From the NCBI GenBank assembly GCA_964640725.1, contig CAZXIJ010000009.1, forward strand, positions 71,531-135,530: 64,000 bases of DNA, written 5' to 3'. The position numbers were made by a program, and so were the translations under genes. The DNA is from CALHVX01 sp964640725. GTDB lineage: Bacteria > Pseudomonadota > Gammaproteobacteria > Pseudomonadales > Azotimanducaceae. The first letter of the stretch is position 1. Each line of letters opens with the position of its first letter. Of the stretch, positions 16,371-23,830 are shown one piece after another. Under the pieces are notes generated by a model. The model saw only the letters and a program-made list of their open reading frames with translations. It did no database searches and was not told the DNA's origin.

Positions 16371-17998
16371 CTAGGGCGCGAAGAGCGCCGACAGGCCCCG
16401 ATCAATCGCCGCCTCGTCGAGGGCGGCGTAACCGATCACCAACCCATCCAGCTGGCGATGCGCGCGCTGGTAGCTGCCCAGCGTCGGCACCAGCACCTCA
16501 CGCTGCAGCCCGCGCCGGGCAAACGCTGCCGCATCGAGACCCTGCACCGGCGCATCAAAAGCGACCGTGAGGTTCAGCCCGGACTCGGTACCGAGCAGCG
16601 AGATCGGCAGCTGCAGGGCTTCCAGGCGCTCGGTCACCAGCCGGCGCTTGGCACTGTAGCGCCGCCGCATGCGATGGATGTGTCGCTCGTAGTGGCCGTC
16701 GCTCACGAAGCGCGCGAGCGCTCGCTGAACCAGCTGGTTGCCGGTGTAGTCGGTGCGCGTACGGTAGCGCGCCAGCAGCTCGATCTGCTCTGCGCGCCCG
16801 GTCACGAAGCCAAGGCGCAGGTCAGGAAACAGCGTCTTCGAAAACGAACCGCAGTAGGCGACCTGCCCGCTCCCCACCGTCGCCAGCGGCGGCAGGGGCT
16901 CGACGTCGTAGCGAAACTCGCCGTCGTAGTCGTCCTCGATGATCAGCGCGCCGACCTGTCGGGCCCAGGCGATCAGCGCCTGCCGCCGCGGCAGCGACAG
17001 GCGCGCGCCAGTAGGAAACTGATTGGCCGCCGTGACGTAGATCAGCCGGATGTCTGCGCCGGCCGCCGGCAGCTGATCGGTGCGCAACCCGTCAACGTCC
17101 ACCGGGCAATCGTAGATCCGCGCGCCGCAGCCTTCGAACAGCTGTCTTGCCAGGGGGTAGCCGGGATCCTCCATGACCACACCGGGGCCCGTATCGCTCG
17201 GGCCCGCGAGGTAGACATTGGCGAGCAGGTGCATAGCGTGCACAGCGCCGTTCGTGACCATGATCTCGTCGGGCCCCACCGCCATGCTGCGCGCCCGCCG
17301 CAGGTAGCTCGCCAGCGCCTCCCGCAAGGCGGGCGCACCGCGCGGATCGGCATAGTCCGCGTCCGGTCGCCGCCCCGCTGCCCAGCTCAGGCAACGGCGC
17401 CAGGGGCCGATAGGAAAGTCGGACACGGCCGGGCGGCATGGGCGAAAGTCCAGGGTGCCCGGCAGGGCGCGATCCACCGCGGGCGCCTCGGGCCGAACGC
17501 GCGGTGCCTGCCAGGGCTGCNNNNNNNNNNNNNNNNNNNNNNNNNNNNNNNNNNNNNNNNNNNNNNNNNNNNNNNNNNNNNNNNNNNNNNNNNNNNNNNN
17601 NNNNNNNNNNNNNNNNNNNNGGCGCGATCCACCGCGGGCGCCTCGGGCCGAACGCGCGGTGCCTGCCAGGGCTGCGCGCGGGCGGGCGGAGGCGGTCCCG
17701 CAACGGCCGCTGCCGCCGCGACAAAGGTCCCGGAACCGACCACCGCCTCCACCAGCCCTTCTGCCGCCAGCTGCTCCAGCGCCGTCACCACCGTGCCCCG
17801 GGCGACCCCGAGCAAGGCCGCCAGCCGCCGGGACGGCGGCAAGCGGTCGCCGGGCCGCAGCACACCGGCAGCGATCGCGCGACGACACTGGTCAGCCAGC
17901 TGCTGGGCCCGGCTGCCCTGCCCGATGGGCGGAAACCGGCTCGCCCAGGGCGGCAGCTGGTCCAGGGGGGCGGCCGTGTGGCGTAGCTGGTCCACCAT
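16371..17998 (-). CDS. MocR-type GntR regulator with aminotransferase domain, split by an artificial gap
   Basis: The N-terminal part has a GntR winged helix (ADQCRRAIAAGVLRPGD, LPPSRRLAALLGVARGTV) and the C-terminal part a class I aminotransferase fold with the PLP lysine in YCGSFSKTLFPDLRLG, so this is a MocR/PdxR-type transcription factor. The coding sequence is interrupted by 100 N at 17521-17620 and appears frameshifted. The 55 bases on either side of the N run are identical. Removing one copy plus the N run leaves 1473 bp, exactly 491 codons, with continuous protein sequence across the join. The gene is therefore probably intact. I chose ATG 17996-17998; the earlier ATG at 18019 overlaps a putative operator repeat. 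It is divergent from the GST gene it likely controls. Confidence 0.85.
17466..17675. repeat. 55-bp direct duplication flanking an N gap (assembly overlap)
   Basis: Bases 17466-17520 and 17621-17675 are identical over all 55 positions, and they abut the two ends of a 100-N run. The exact length and the fact that collapsing it repairs the MocR reading frame show that two contig ends overlap and were joined as if separated. It is not a biological repeat. Confidence 0.9.
17521..17620. other. Scaffold gap of 100 N inside the MocR gene
   Basis: One hundred N. No sequence is likely to be missing, because the flanks overlap by 55 bp and the protein is continuous when they are merged. Confidence 0.9.
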
Positions 17999-18018
17999 AG
18001 GAGCAGGCCTCAGCAGCA

Positions 18019-18068
18019 TATTGGATCAAAGAAAATGCCACGTATTGGATCTTTCGATCAAACCAATA
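18019..18068. promoter_or_regulatory. Candidate MocR operator between regulator and GST
   Basis: The divergent region holds two direct repeats TATTGGATC at 18019-18027 and 18043-18051 (24 bp apart) and an inverted partner GATCAAACCAATA at 18056-18068. Direct repeats with an additional inverted site are the usual arrangement for MocR-family binding. It fits autoregulation plus control of the GST gene starting at 18106. Confidence 0.55.
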
Positions 18069-18105
18069 TCGCCCTTCAATGGCCGCTCATCGAAGAGGAC
18101 CATCT

Positions 18106-18765
18106 ATGACCGACCTGACGCTGATCATCGCCAACCAGAACTACTCCTCCTGGTCCCTGCGGCCCTGGCTGCTCATGCAGGTCATGGGCATTCCCTTTGC
18201 GCAGGAGCTGCGGCCCTTTGACGAGGCCAACAACATGCGCGACTTTTTCGAGTTTTCGCCCACCGGCAAGGTGCCGGTGCTCATCGACGGCGAGCAGACC
18301 ATCTGGGAGTCCCTGGCGATCATGGAGTATCTGGCGGAGCGATTTGCCGACCTGCCCCTTTGGCCAGAAGACTCTGGCCAACGCGCCGAGGCGCGGTCCC
18401 TGGCCTGCGAAATGCACGCGGGTTTCCCGGGACTTCGGGGGCACTGCCCGATGAACATGCGCCGGGCGCCGGCGGCCCTGAACCTTGGGGCCGACGCGGC
18501 GGCGCAGGTCGCGCGGGACGTCGCCCGCATCGAGCAGATCTGGAGCGAGCGGCTGGCCACGAGCGGCGGCCCCTTCCTGTTTGGCGACTTCGGCATTGTC
18601 GATGCGATGTTTGCCCCGGTGGTGAACCGGCTGGCAATCTACTGCCTGAGCGAACATCCCGCCGTAACGCGCTACAGTGCAGCGACAACGACACTGCCCG
18701 CGTGGCAGGCATGGGAAACAGCGGGCCGGGCCGAACCCTGGGTCGTTGCCATGGACGAAGCCTAG
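18106..18765 (+). CDS. Glutathione S-transferase family protein
   Basis: The 219-aa protein has an N-terminal thioredoxin-fold domain with NYSSWSLRPWLLM, where a Ser or Tyr would activate glutathione, the cis-Pro segment GKVPVLIDG and the glutathione-binding WESLAIMEYLAE. A helical C-terminal domain follows. ATG 18106 is preceded by AGAGGA. It is divergent from the MocR regulator and shares its operator region, so its expression is likely controlled by a PLP-linked signal. It resembles bacterial GSTs of the YfcF-like group. It is one of three GST-fold proteins in the window. Confidence 0.88.
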   Translation: MTDLTLIIANQNYSSWSLRPWLLMQVMGIPFAQELRPFDEANNMRDFFEFSPTGKVPVLIDGEQTIWESLAIMEYLAERFADLPLWPEDSGQRAEARSLACEMHAGFPGLRGHCPMNMRRAPAALNLGADAAAQVARDVARIEQIWSERLATSGGPFLFGDFGIVDAMFAPVVNRLAIYCLSEHPAVTRYSAATTTLPAWQAWETAGRAEPWVVAMDEA

Positions 18766-18782
18766 AGCAAGGAAACGAGCGA

Positions 18783-20645
18783 ATGCCCCGAACCCTTTGG
18801 CCTGCATTGCTGTTGCCGGGTGTTTTTACAGCCCTGGCAGGGTGCACATCGAACGACTCAACGTCTGCCGCAAACGCCGGCGAGAGATTTTTGGCGATGT
18901 CTGAGTCCCACGCGGGCGAGCTGCTCTCCCGCGCCCCGGAGTGGGCCACGCAAATCAGCGCCGCGGAGCGCATCGCGGGCCAGGGATATCAAGGCAAGCT
19001 CAGCCGCTACGACCAGCCATCGCTCGCCGGAGAGCGCTTGCTCATCGAGAGACTGAGGGACGAGCTACACTCCTTTAAGCGCCGTCACTTGACGGGCGAT
19101 GCGGCACTCACCTACGACATCCTCGACAACGCCTACAGCCTCGCCGAACGGTCCAACCAGTTTGGCACCGGCTTGCCAGCCTGGCTGAGCCTTGCGCCGC
19201 CCTACGTGATCAACCAACTTTCCGGCCCGCATATCTCGCTGCCACGGCTCCTGATCAACCAGCACAAAATAAGCGACGTAAAGGACGCCCGGGCGTTTCT
19301 GAACCGGCTCGGCGACATCGAACGCGTGCTCGACGAAATCATCGTAGCGCTTGGGGTAGATGCCCGGCAAGGTGTCGTGCCGCCAGCGTTCGTCCTGGAT
19401 GGCGTGTTCCGCAGCACGCAAAAATTTCGCGCCGCGAGCCCGGAGTATCATCCCATAGCACGCGCTTTTAGCGACCAGCTGGACGCGCTCGACAGCCCGC
19501 TGGAGGAGCGAGATTGGCTCGTCGATCGTGTGCAGGCTTTGCTTCGAGACGAAGTGTATCCCGCATACGAACGGCTCGGACAGGCGGTGCGAGCCCTGCG
19601 CGCCGAAACCCGAGCAGGAGCCGGAGTTTGGCGGTTGCCCAACGGCGCCGAGCGCTACCGGCTCGCCCTTGAGGCCTACGGCGCAAACGGCCGCAGTGCA
19701 GATCAGGTGCATCAGCTAGGCCTGGATGAAGTGGCCAGGATCCATGCCGAAATGGCGCCACTCCTGAACGATCTGGGGTACGCCGAAGGAAGTATCGGTG
19801 AGCGGCTCCAAAAACTCAGCACCGCCCCTTCCATGCAGTTCGAGAACACCTCCGAGGGCCGCCAGGAGATCATCGACACCATTCGCGACTATCTGGGCAA
19901 AGCCCTCGACGCGGCCCCGCAATGGTTCGCCCGGGTACCGACACAACCGGTCACCGTCCGGCCGATACCGTCCTACGAGCAGGACGTATCGTCCCTGGCC
20001 TACTACCTCGCTCCGGCCCCGGACGGCTCGCGACCCGGATTCCTGATGATTAACCTGAAAGATACAGCCGACTGGCCAAGGTACACCTTGCGCAGCATCA
20101 CCCATCACGAGGCGGTGCCCGGCCATCACTTTCAGGCCAGCCTGAAACAGGCGGCACAGTCAGATTCCACCATCCGCACAATGATGTTCTTTTCAGAATT
20201 TGGCGAGGGATGGGCGCTGTACGCGGAAGCGCTAGCCAAGGAAATGGGGCTCTACAAGAACGACCCGCTGGGCGACCTGGGCCGGCTCCGCGCCGAGGTC
20301 TATCGGGCCACACGGCTGGTTGTGGATACGGGCTTGCACCACAAGCGCTGGACCCGTCGCGAGGCGATTGACTGGATGGTCGCCGCCACTGGCGAGGCCC
20401 GTCCCGCGGTCGCTCGGGAGATCGAGCGCTATGCCGTCTTGCCGGGCCAAGCCACGAGCTACAAGCTGGGCATGATCAACTTCCAGCGCTTGCGCCGCGA
20501 CGCGGAAGAAGCGCTGGGGCAGCAGTTCTCAATTTCGGCCTTCCACGACCTCGTGCTTTCGGCAGGATCCATGCCCATGCCGGTCCTCGAGCAGCGCGTC
20601 AAGGAGTGGATCGCGACCCAGCAACGCAAGTCAAAGCAGCGCTAG
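18783..20645 (+). CDS. DUF885 family metallopeptidase-like lipoprotein
   Basis: The 620-aa protein starts at ATG 18783 after AAGGAAA and carries a signal sequence with lipobox LAGC (Cys21). The mature protein belongs to the DUF885 family. The zinc-binding motif HEAVPGHH is at 442-449 and a downstream Glu occurs in FGEGWALYAE, the arrangement of gluzincin-like peptidases related to M32. It is probably an envelope-anchored zinc peptidase or hydrolase. It lies 17 bp downstream of the GST gene and may be cotranscribed. Its TAG at 20643-20645 overlaps the convergent GFA-family stop, the two sharing a CTAG. Confidence 0.87.
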   Translation: MPRTLWPALLLPGVFTALAGCTSNDSTSAANAGERFLAMSESHAGELLSRAPEWATQISAAERIAGQGYQGKLSRYDQPSLAGERLLIERLRDELHSFKRRHLTGDAALTYDILDNAYSLAERSNQFGTGLPAWLSLAPPYVINQLSGPHISLPRLLINQHKISDVKDARAFLNRLGDIERVLDEIIVALGVDARQGVVPPAFVLDGVFRSTQKFRAASPEYHPIARAFSDQLDALDSPLEERDWLVDRVQALLRDEVYPAYERLGQAVRALRAETRAGAGVWRLPNGAERYRLALEAYGANGRSADQVHQLGLDEVARIHAEMAPLLNDLGYAEGSIGERLQKLSTAPSMQFENTSEGRQEIIDTIRDYLGKALDAAPQWFARVPTQPVTVRPIPSYEQDVSSLAYYLAPAPDGSRPGFLMINLKDTADWPRYTLRSITHHEAVPGHHFQASLKQAAQSDSTIRTMMFFSEFGEGWALYAEALAKEMGLYKNDPLGDLGRLRAEVYRATRLVVDTGLHHKRWTRREAIDWMVAATGEARPAVAREIERYAVLPGQATSYKLGMINFQRLRRDAEEALGQQFSISAFHDLVLSAGSMPMPVLEQRVKEWIATQQRKSKQR

Positions 20646-21019
20646 CGAATGTCAGCGACGTTCGCTTCCCAGTTACGGCCATCGAAGGGCGTGATGTCCA
20701 GGGCGTCCAGCTCAACATCATCGATGCAGCGCGCGTTAATGCTGATGTCCTCGGGGTGGGATCGCGGGCGATAGAACGCCTTCACCCCGCAGCGCGGGCA
20801 GAACCAGTGTTTGGCGATGCCGCTGTTGAACTCGTACAGCGTCAGCGCATCCCACTCGCCCTCGAGCTGAAACTCGGGCGCGGGCGCGATCACATGCAGA
20901 AAGCCGACCATGTGACAGATGGAGCAATTGCAGGCCAGCACCGGCTGCGCCAGATCGGCCTCCGCCCGAAACCGCACCGCGCCGCAGTGACAGCCCCCGG
21001 TCACCATTTGCTTGGTCAT
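20642..21019 (-). CDS. GFA-family zinc protein (glutathione-dependent formaldehyde-activating-like)
   Basis: The 125-aa protein has the CENP-V/GFA fold cysteines: C10 and C12 in GGCHCGAV, C30, C32 and C35 in ACNCSICH, and C73 and C76 in WFCPRCGV. These bind two zincs and, in some members, glutathione. Most homologues have no proven activity on formaldehyde. The gene is just upstream-adjacent to a LysE-type exporter on the same strand, separated by 23 bp, and converges with the DUF885 gene. Confidence 0.88.
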   Translation of the reverse strand: MTKQMVTGGCHCGAVRFRAEADLAQPVLACNCSICHMVGFLHVIAPAPEFQLEGEWDALTLYEFNSGIAKHWFCPRCGVKAFYRPRSHPEDISINARCIDDVELDALDITPFDGRNWEANVADIR

Positions 21020-21042
21020 CGATCCACTCCTTGCCCGAACCG

Positions 21043-21663
21043 TCAGCCGACCTGGGCCACCATCACCGGTACGACCGATGCGACCAGCAACACCGCCATG
21101 GCGACGTTAAAGCGACGCAGCCGGTGCGCGCCCTGCAGCCAGCGGCGAATGTTGACGCCGAGCAAGGCCCAGGAGCTGACGCACGGCACGTTCACGATGC
21201 CGAATACCGCCGTCACGAGCAATACGGAAGCGAGCCCGGGATCCGGCAGATAAACACTCATGGCAGTGAGCCCCATGGCCCAGCCCTTGGGGTTGACCCA
21301 CTGGAACATCGCCGCCTGCAGAAAGCTCAGGGGCCGGCCGGACACCTCAGTGCCTGCATCGGTTGCCGCGGGCGCATCGTCGACGGGCGTTCGCGCCAGG
21401 CGCCAGGCCAGCCAGCCCAGGTAGGCCAGACACACCAGCTGCATCGCGCGCGCAAGGTTCGGGACACGATCGAACAGCTGCGCCAGGCCCAGGCCTACCA
21501 GCACCAGCAGCAACGCGAAACCCAGGCTCACCCCGGCCAGGTGCGGCAGGCTCCGGCGAAAGCCAAAGTTGGTGCCCGAGGCCATGAGCATCAGGTTGTT
21601 GGGGCCCGGGGTGATGGAAGCCGCGAAGGCAAACCCGGCCAAACTCAGCAGCTCCTGGGGCAT
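21043..21663 (-). CDS. LysE/RhtB-family amino acid exporter
   Basis: The 206-aa membrane protein has the LysE start AFAASITPGPNNLMLMASG, where the PGPN motif is characteristic, and about six hydrophobic segments. FQWVNPKGWAMG is a second family hallmark. ATG 21661-21663 was preferred to an upstream ATG because it begins at the conserved N-terminus and has GGAG upstream. It is divergent from an Lrp/AsnC regulator, the usual arrangement for amino-acid-responsive exporters. The substrate is unknown. Confidence 0.9.
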   Translation of the reverse strand: MPQELLSLAGFAFAASITPGPNNLMLMASGTNFGFRRSLPHLAGVSLGFALLLVLVGLGLAQLFDRVPNLARAMQLVCLAYLGWLAWRLARTPVDDAPAATDAGTEVSGRPLSFLQAAMFQWVNPKGWAMGLTAMSVYLPDPGLASVLLVTAVFGIVNVPCVSSWALLGVNIRRWLQGAHRLRRFNVAMAVLLVASVVPVMVAQVG

Positions 21664-21715
21664 CTCTGGCTCCGGCGGCGCAAAAACACAATTCTGCACC
21701 GCTTTTCCGGCCGAT

Positions 21716-21727
21716 ATATTGCAATAT
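21716..21727. promoter_or_regulatory. Palindrome in the LysE-Lrp divergent promoter
   Basis: ATATTGCAATAT is a perfect 12-bp palindrome in the 94-bp space between the divergent exporter and Lrp/AsnC genes. Its AT-rich, dyad-symmetric form suits an Lrp-type binding site, so it is a candidate operator for the adjacent regulator. Confidence 0.5.
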
Positions 21728-21757
21728 CAGCTGCCAGGCTCGCCCCGATTGCAACAA

Positions 21758-22210
21758 ATGAACATTACGGACCGAAGAACCCAGCTGATCTTGCAGACCC
21801 TCGCGCAGGATGCACGCACGAGCAACAGCGCCCTGGCAGAGCGCGTGGGGCTGTCGCCCTCTGCCTGCCTGCGGCGGGTGCAGGAGCTCGAGCGCGAAGG
21901 CGTGATTCGCGGCTACCGCACCCGGGTCGATCGTGCTCAGCTCGGTCGCGGCTTCCTGGCCTATCTGACCGTAGGCCTGAACGATCACACGCGCAGCGCC
22001 CAGCGCGCCTTCGAAGAGGCGGTATCGAGCAGCCAGGAAGTGATCGAGTGCCACAACATCACCGGCGCCGTGGAGTACCTGCTGCGGGTCGAGGTGGCAG
22101 ACATCGCTGCCTACAAGCGCTTCCACACGGACGTGCTCGGCACCCTGCCCCAGGTGCACTCGATCTCGACTTTTGTGGTGCTCGACTCGCCCAAGGACGA
22201 TCGGGACTAG
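21758..22210 (+). CDS. Lrp/AsnC-family transcriptional regulator
   Basis: The 150-aa protein starts MNITDRRTQLILQTLAQDAR, followed by the helix-turn-helix SNSALAERVGLSPSACLRRV and the effector-binding RAM domain with HNITGAVEYLLRVEVADI. This is a complete feast/famine regulator that would sense an amino acid. ATG 21758 gives the standard N-terminus; longer in-frame extensions run through the promoter palindrome and are not plausible. It is divergent from the LysE exporter, its probable target. Confidence 0.92.
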   Translation: MNITDRRTQLILQTLAQDARTSNSALAERVGLSPSACLRRVQELEREGVIRGYRTRVDRAQLGRGFLAYLTVGLNDHTRSAQRAFEEAVSSSQEVIECHNITGAVEYLLRVEVADIAAYKRFHTDVLGTLPQVHSISTFVVLDSPKDDRD

Positions 22211-22243
22211 CGTCCACCTCTGCGAACTCGTCCGCCGCCGCGC

Positions 22244-23671
22244 CTACTCCGGCAGCGGGATTTCCTGAAAGCCGTCGATCGCCGCGGGCGCGTCCTGCTG
22301 AATCAGAATCGCCTTGGTGCGCAGGAAACGGTGCAGGCCGCTGGCCCCCATGCGCGACCGGCCGACACCGCTGTCCCCGAAGGACTCCTTTTCCACATCG
22401 GACACGAGCGTGGTCAGGCCGCCATCATTGACGCTCACGGCGCCGGCATCGATGCGCCGGGCCACACCGATGGCCTCGTCTTCGTCCGGACCAATCACCG
22501 CCGCCGACAATCCGAAGTGCGTGTCGTTGGCAAGGGCCACCACTTCGCCGATGCTGTCGTAAGGCATAACCGGCAGCACCGGGCCAAAGGTCTCTTCGCG
22601 ATACACAAGCAGGCCGTGGTGCACGCCGGTGAGCACCGCCGGCTCGCACCAGGCGCCGCCGTCCTGGCGCTTGATACCGCCGCAGTGCAGGGTCGCGCCG
22701 TTGGCCACAGCGTCGGCGATCTGCGCCTCGACCTTCTCCGCCTGCCGCCGGTCGATAAAGGGCCCGAGCTGCCCGCGGCTGATGTCCGCCATGTTGGTCG
22801 TGACCGCGCTGGCCCCGGCGACCAGCTTGGCCACAAAGGGCTCGAACTGGTCCCGGTGCACGTAGATGCGCTCGATGGACTGGCAGGCCTGCCCGGTGCT
22901 GATGACCGAGGCGCGCAATGCGGCGCGCGCAGCCAGCTCGAGATCGGCGTCCGGCAGTATGACCATCGGGTCTTTGCCTCCGAGCTCCAGAAACGCCGGA
23001 ATCAGGCGCTCCCCCGCCGCGCGACCGACCAGGCGGCCCGTCGCGACGCTGCCGGTAAAGCACACGGCATCGACCTGCTCCAGCACCGAAGCCCCCACGT
23101 CCCCGGCGCCTGGCACCACCGCAAACACAGACGCCAGGTCCGGCACCGCTTCGATGCTGTCCATGAGCGGCTCGATAAAGCGCGGCGTAATCTCGCTGGG
23201 CTTGGCCAGCACGGCGCAGCCGGCGGCAAGGGCAGGAATCGAATCGGTCAGCGTCAGCAGCAGCGGAAAGTTCCAGGGGCTGATGACCCCAACCAGCGGA
23301 TACGGCTGCCACTGGTGCTCGTAGCGCACGGACGGCGCGCTCTCCGAGAGGCCGGCGGACTGCCGATCGAGCAGGCCGGGCGCGCGATCGGCCCACCATT
23401 GAATGCGGTTGAGGCTGCCGGTGACTTCGACCGTGGACAGCAGCGAGCGTCCCGTATCGGCTGCCAGGGCCCGGGTCAGCTCCGGCTGTCGGGCCTCGAA
23501 CTCGCCGTGCCAGCGCATGAGCACCTCGGACCGCTCGGCGGGCTCGGACTGGGCCCAGCGCTCCTGCTCCGAGCGCAGGGTGCGGGCCAGGATGCCGACC
23601 GCTGCCGGGCTCAGGGTGTCGATGGTGTCTGCCGCGTCACCGCCGCGCGGGCTCAGTATAGAAATGGCCAT
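22244..23671 (-). CDS. NAD(P)-dependent aldehyde dehydrogenase
   Basis: The 475-aa enzyme has all core aldehyde dehydrogenase features: the cofactor region VGVISPWNFPL, VLAKPSEITP, FTGSVATGR, the general base Glu229 in FLELGGKDP and the catalytic Cys263 in STGQACQSIERI. It should oxidise an aldehyde to the acid. Its profile resembles broad-specificity bacterial enzymes of the coniferyl/betaine aldehyde group, but the substrate cannot be set from sequence alone. It lies 159 bp downstream of the TonB receptor gene, beyond a terminator, so it probably has its own promoter. Confidence 0.92.
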   Translation of the reverse strand: MAISILSPRGGDAADTIDTLSPAAVGILARTLRSEQERWAQSEPAERSEVLMRWHGEFEARQPELTRALAADTGRSLLSTVEVTGSLNRIQWWADRAPGLLDRQSAGLSESAPSVRYEHQWQPYPLVGVISPWNFPLLLTLTDSIPALAAGCAVLAKPSEITPRFIEPLMDSIEAVPDLASVFAVVPGAGDVGASVLEQVDAVCFTGSVATGRLVGRAAGERLIPAFLELGGKDPMVILPDADLELAARAALRASVISTGQACQSIERIYVHRDQFEPFVAKLVAGASAVTTNMADISRGQLGPFIDRRQAEKVEAQIADAVANGATLHCGGIKRQDGGAWCEPAVLTGVHHGLLVYREETFGPVLPVMPYDSIGEVVALANDTHFGLSAAVIGPDEDEAIGVARRIDAGAVSVNDGGLTTLVSDVEKESFGDSGVGRSRMGASGLHRFLRTKAILIQQDAPAAIDGFQEIPLPE

Positions 23672-23773
23672 GAAAGAATCTGCTACCTAGTCGCAAGGCC
23701 TCATGGTACTGCGGGCAGATCCTTCTGGGGACCTGCGCGTCAGAAACAGCGCCAACCGGCCGAACAGCCGGCC

Positions 23774-23802
23774 AAAAAAAAGCCGCCCCGAGGGGCGGCT
23801 TT
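23774..23802 (-). terminator. Rho-independent terminator of the 957-aa TonB receptor gene
   Basis: On the minus strand an 11-bp stem AAAGCCGCCCC/GGGGCGGCTTT with a tiny loop is followed by a run of eight T (complement of 23774-23781). It begins 29 bp after the receptor stop codon. This is the clearest intrinsic terminator in the window. Confidence 0.9.
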
Positions 23803-23830
23803 CATCGTCAGCGCAAGCGCTTCAGAGGTA

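Noticed and set aside
16371..18019. MocR gene as a genuine pseudogene with a frameshift
   Set aside because: The frame break coincides exactly with an N run between two identical 55-bp flanks, and merging them restores 491 codons.
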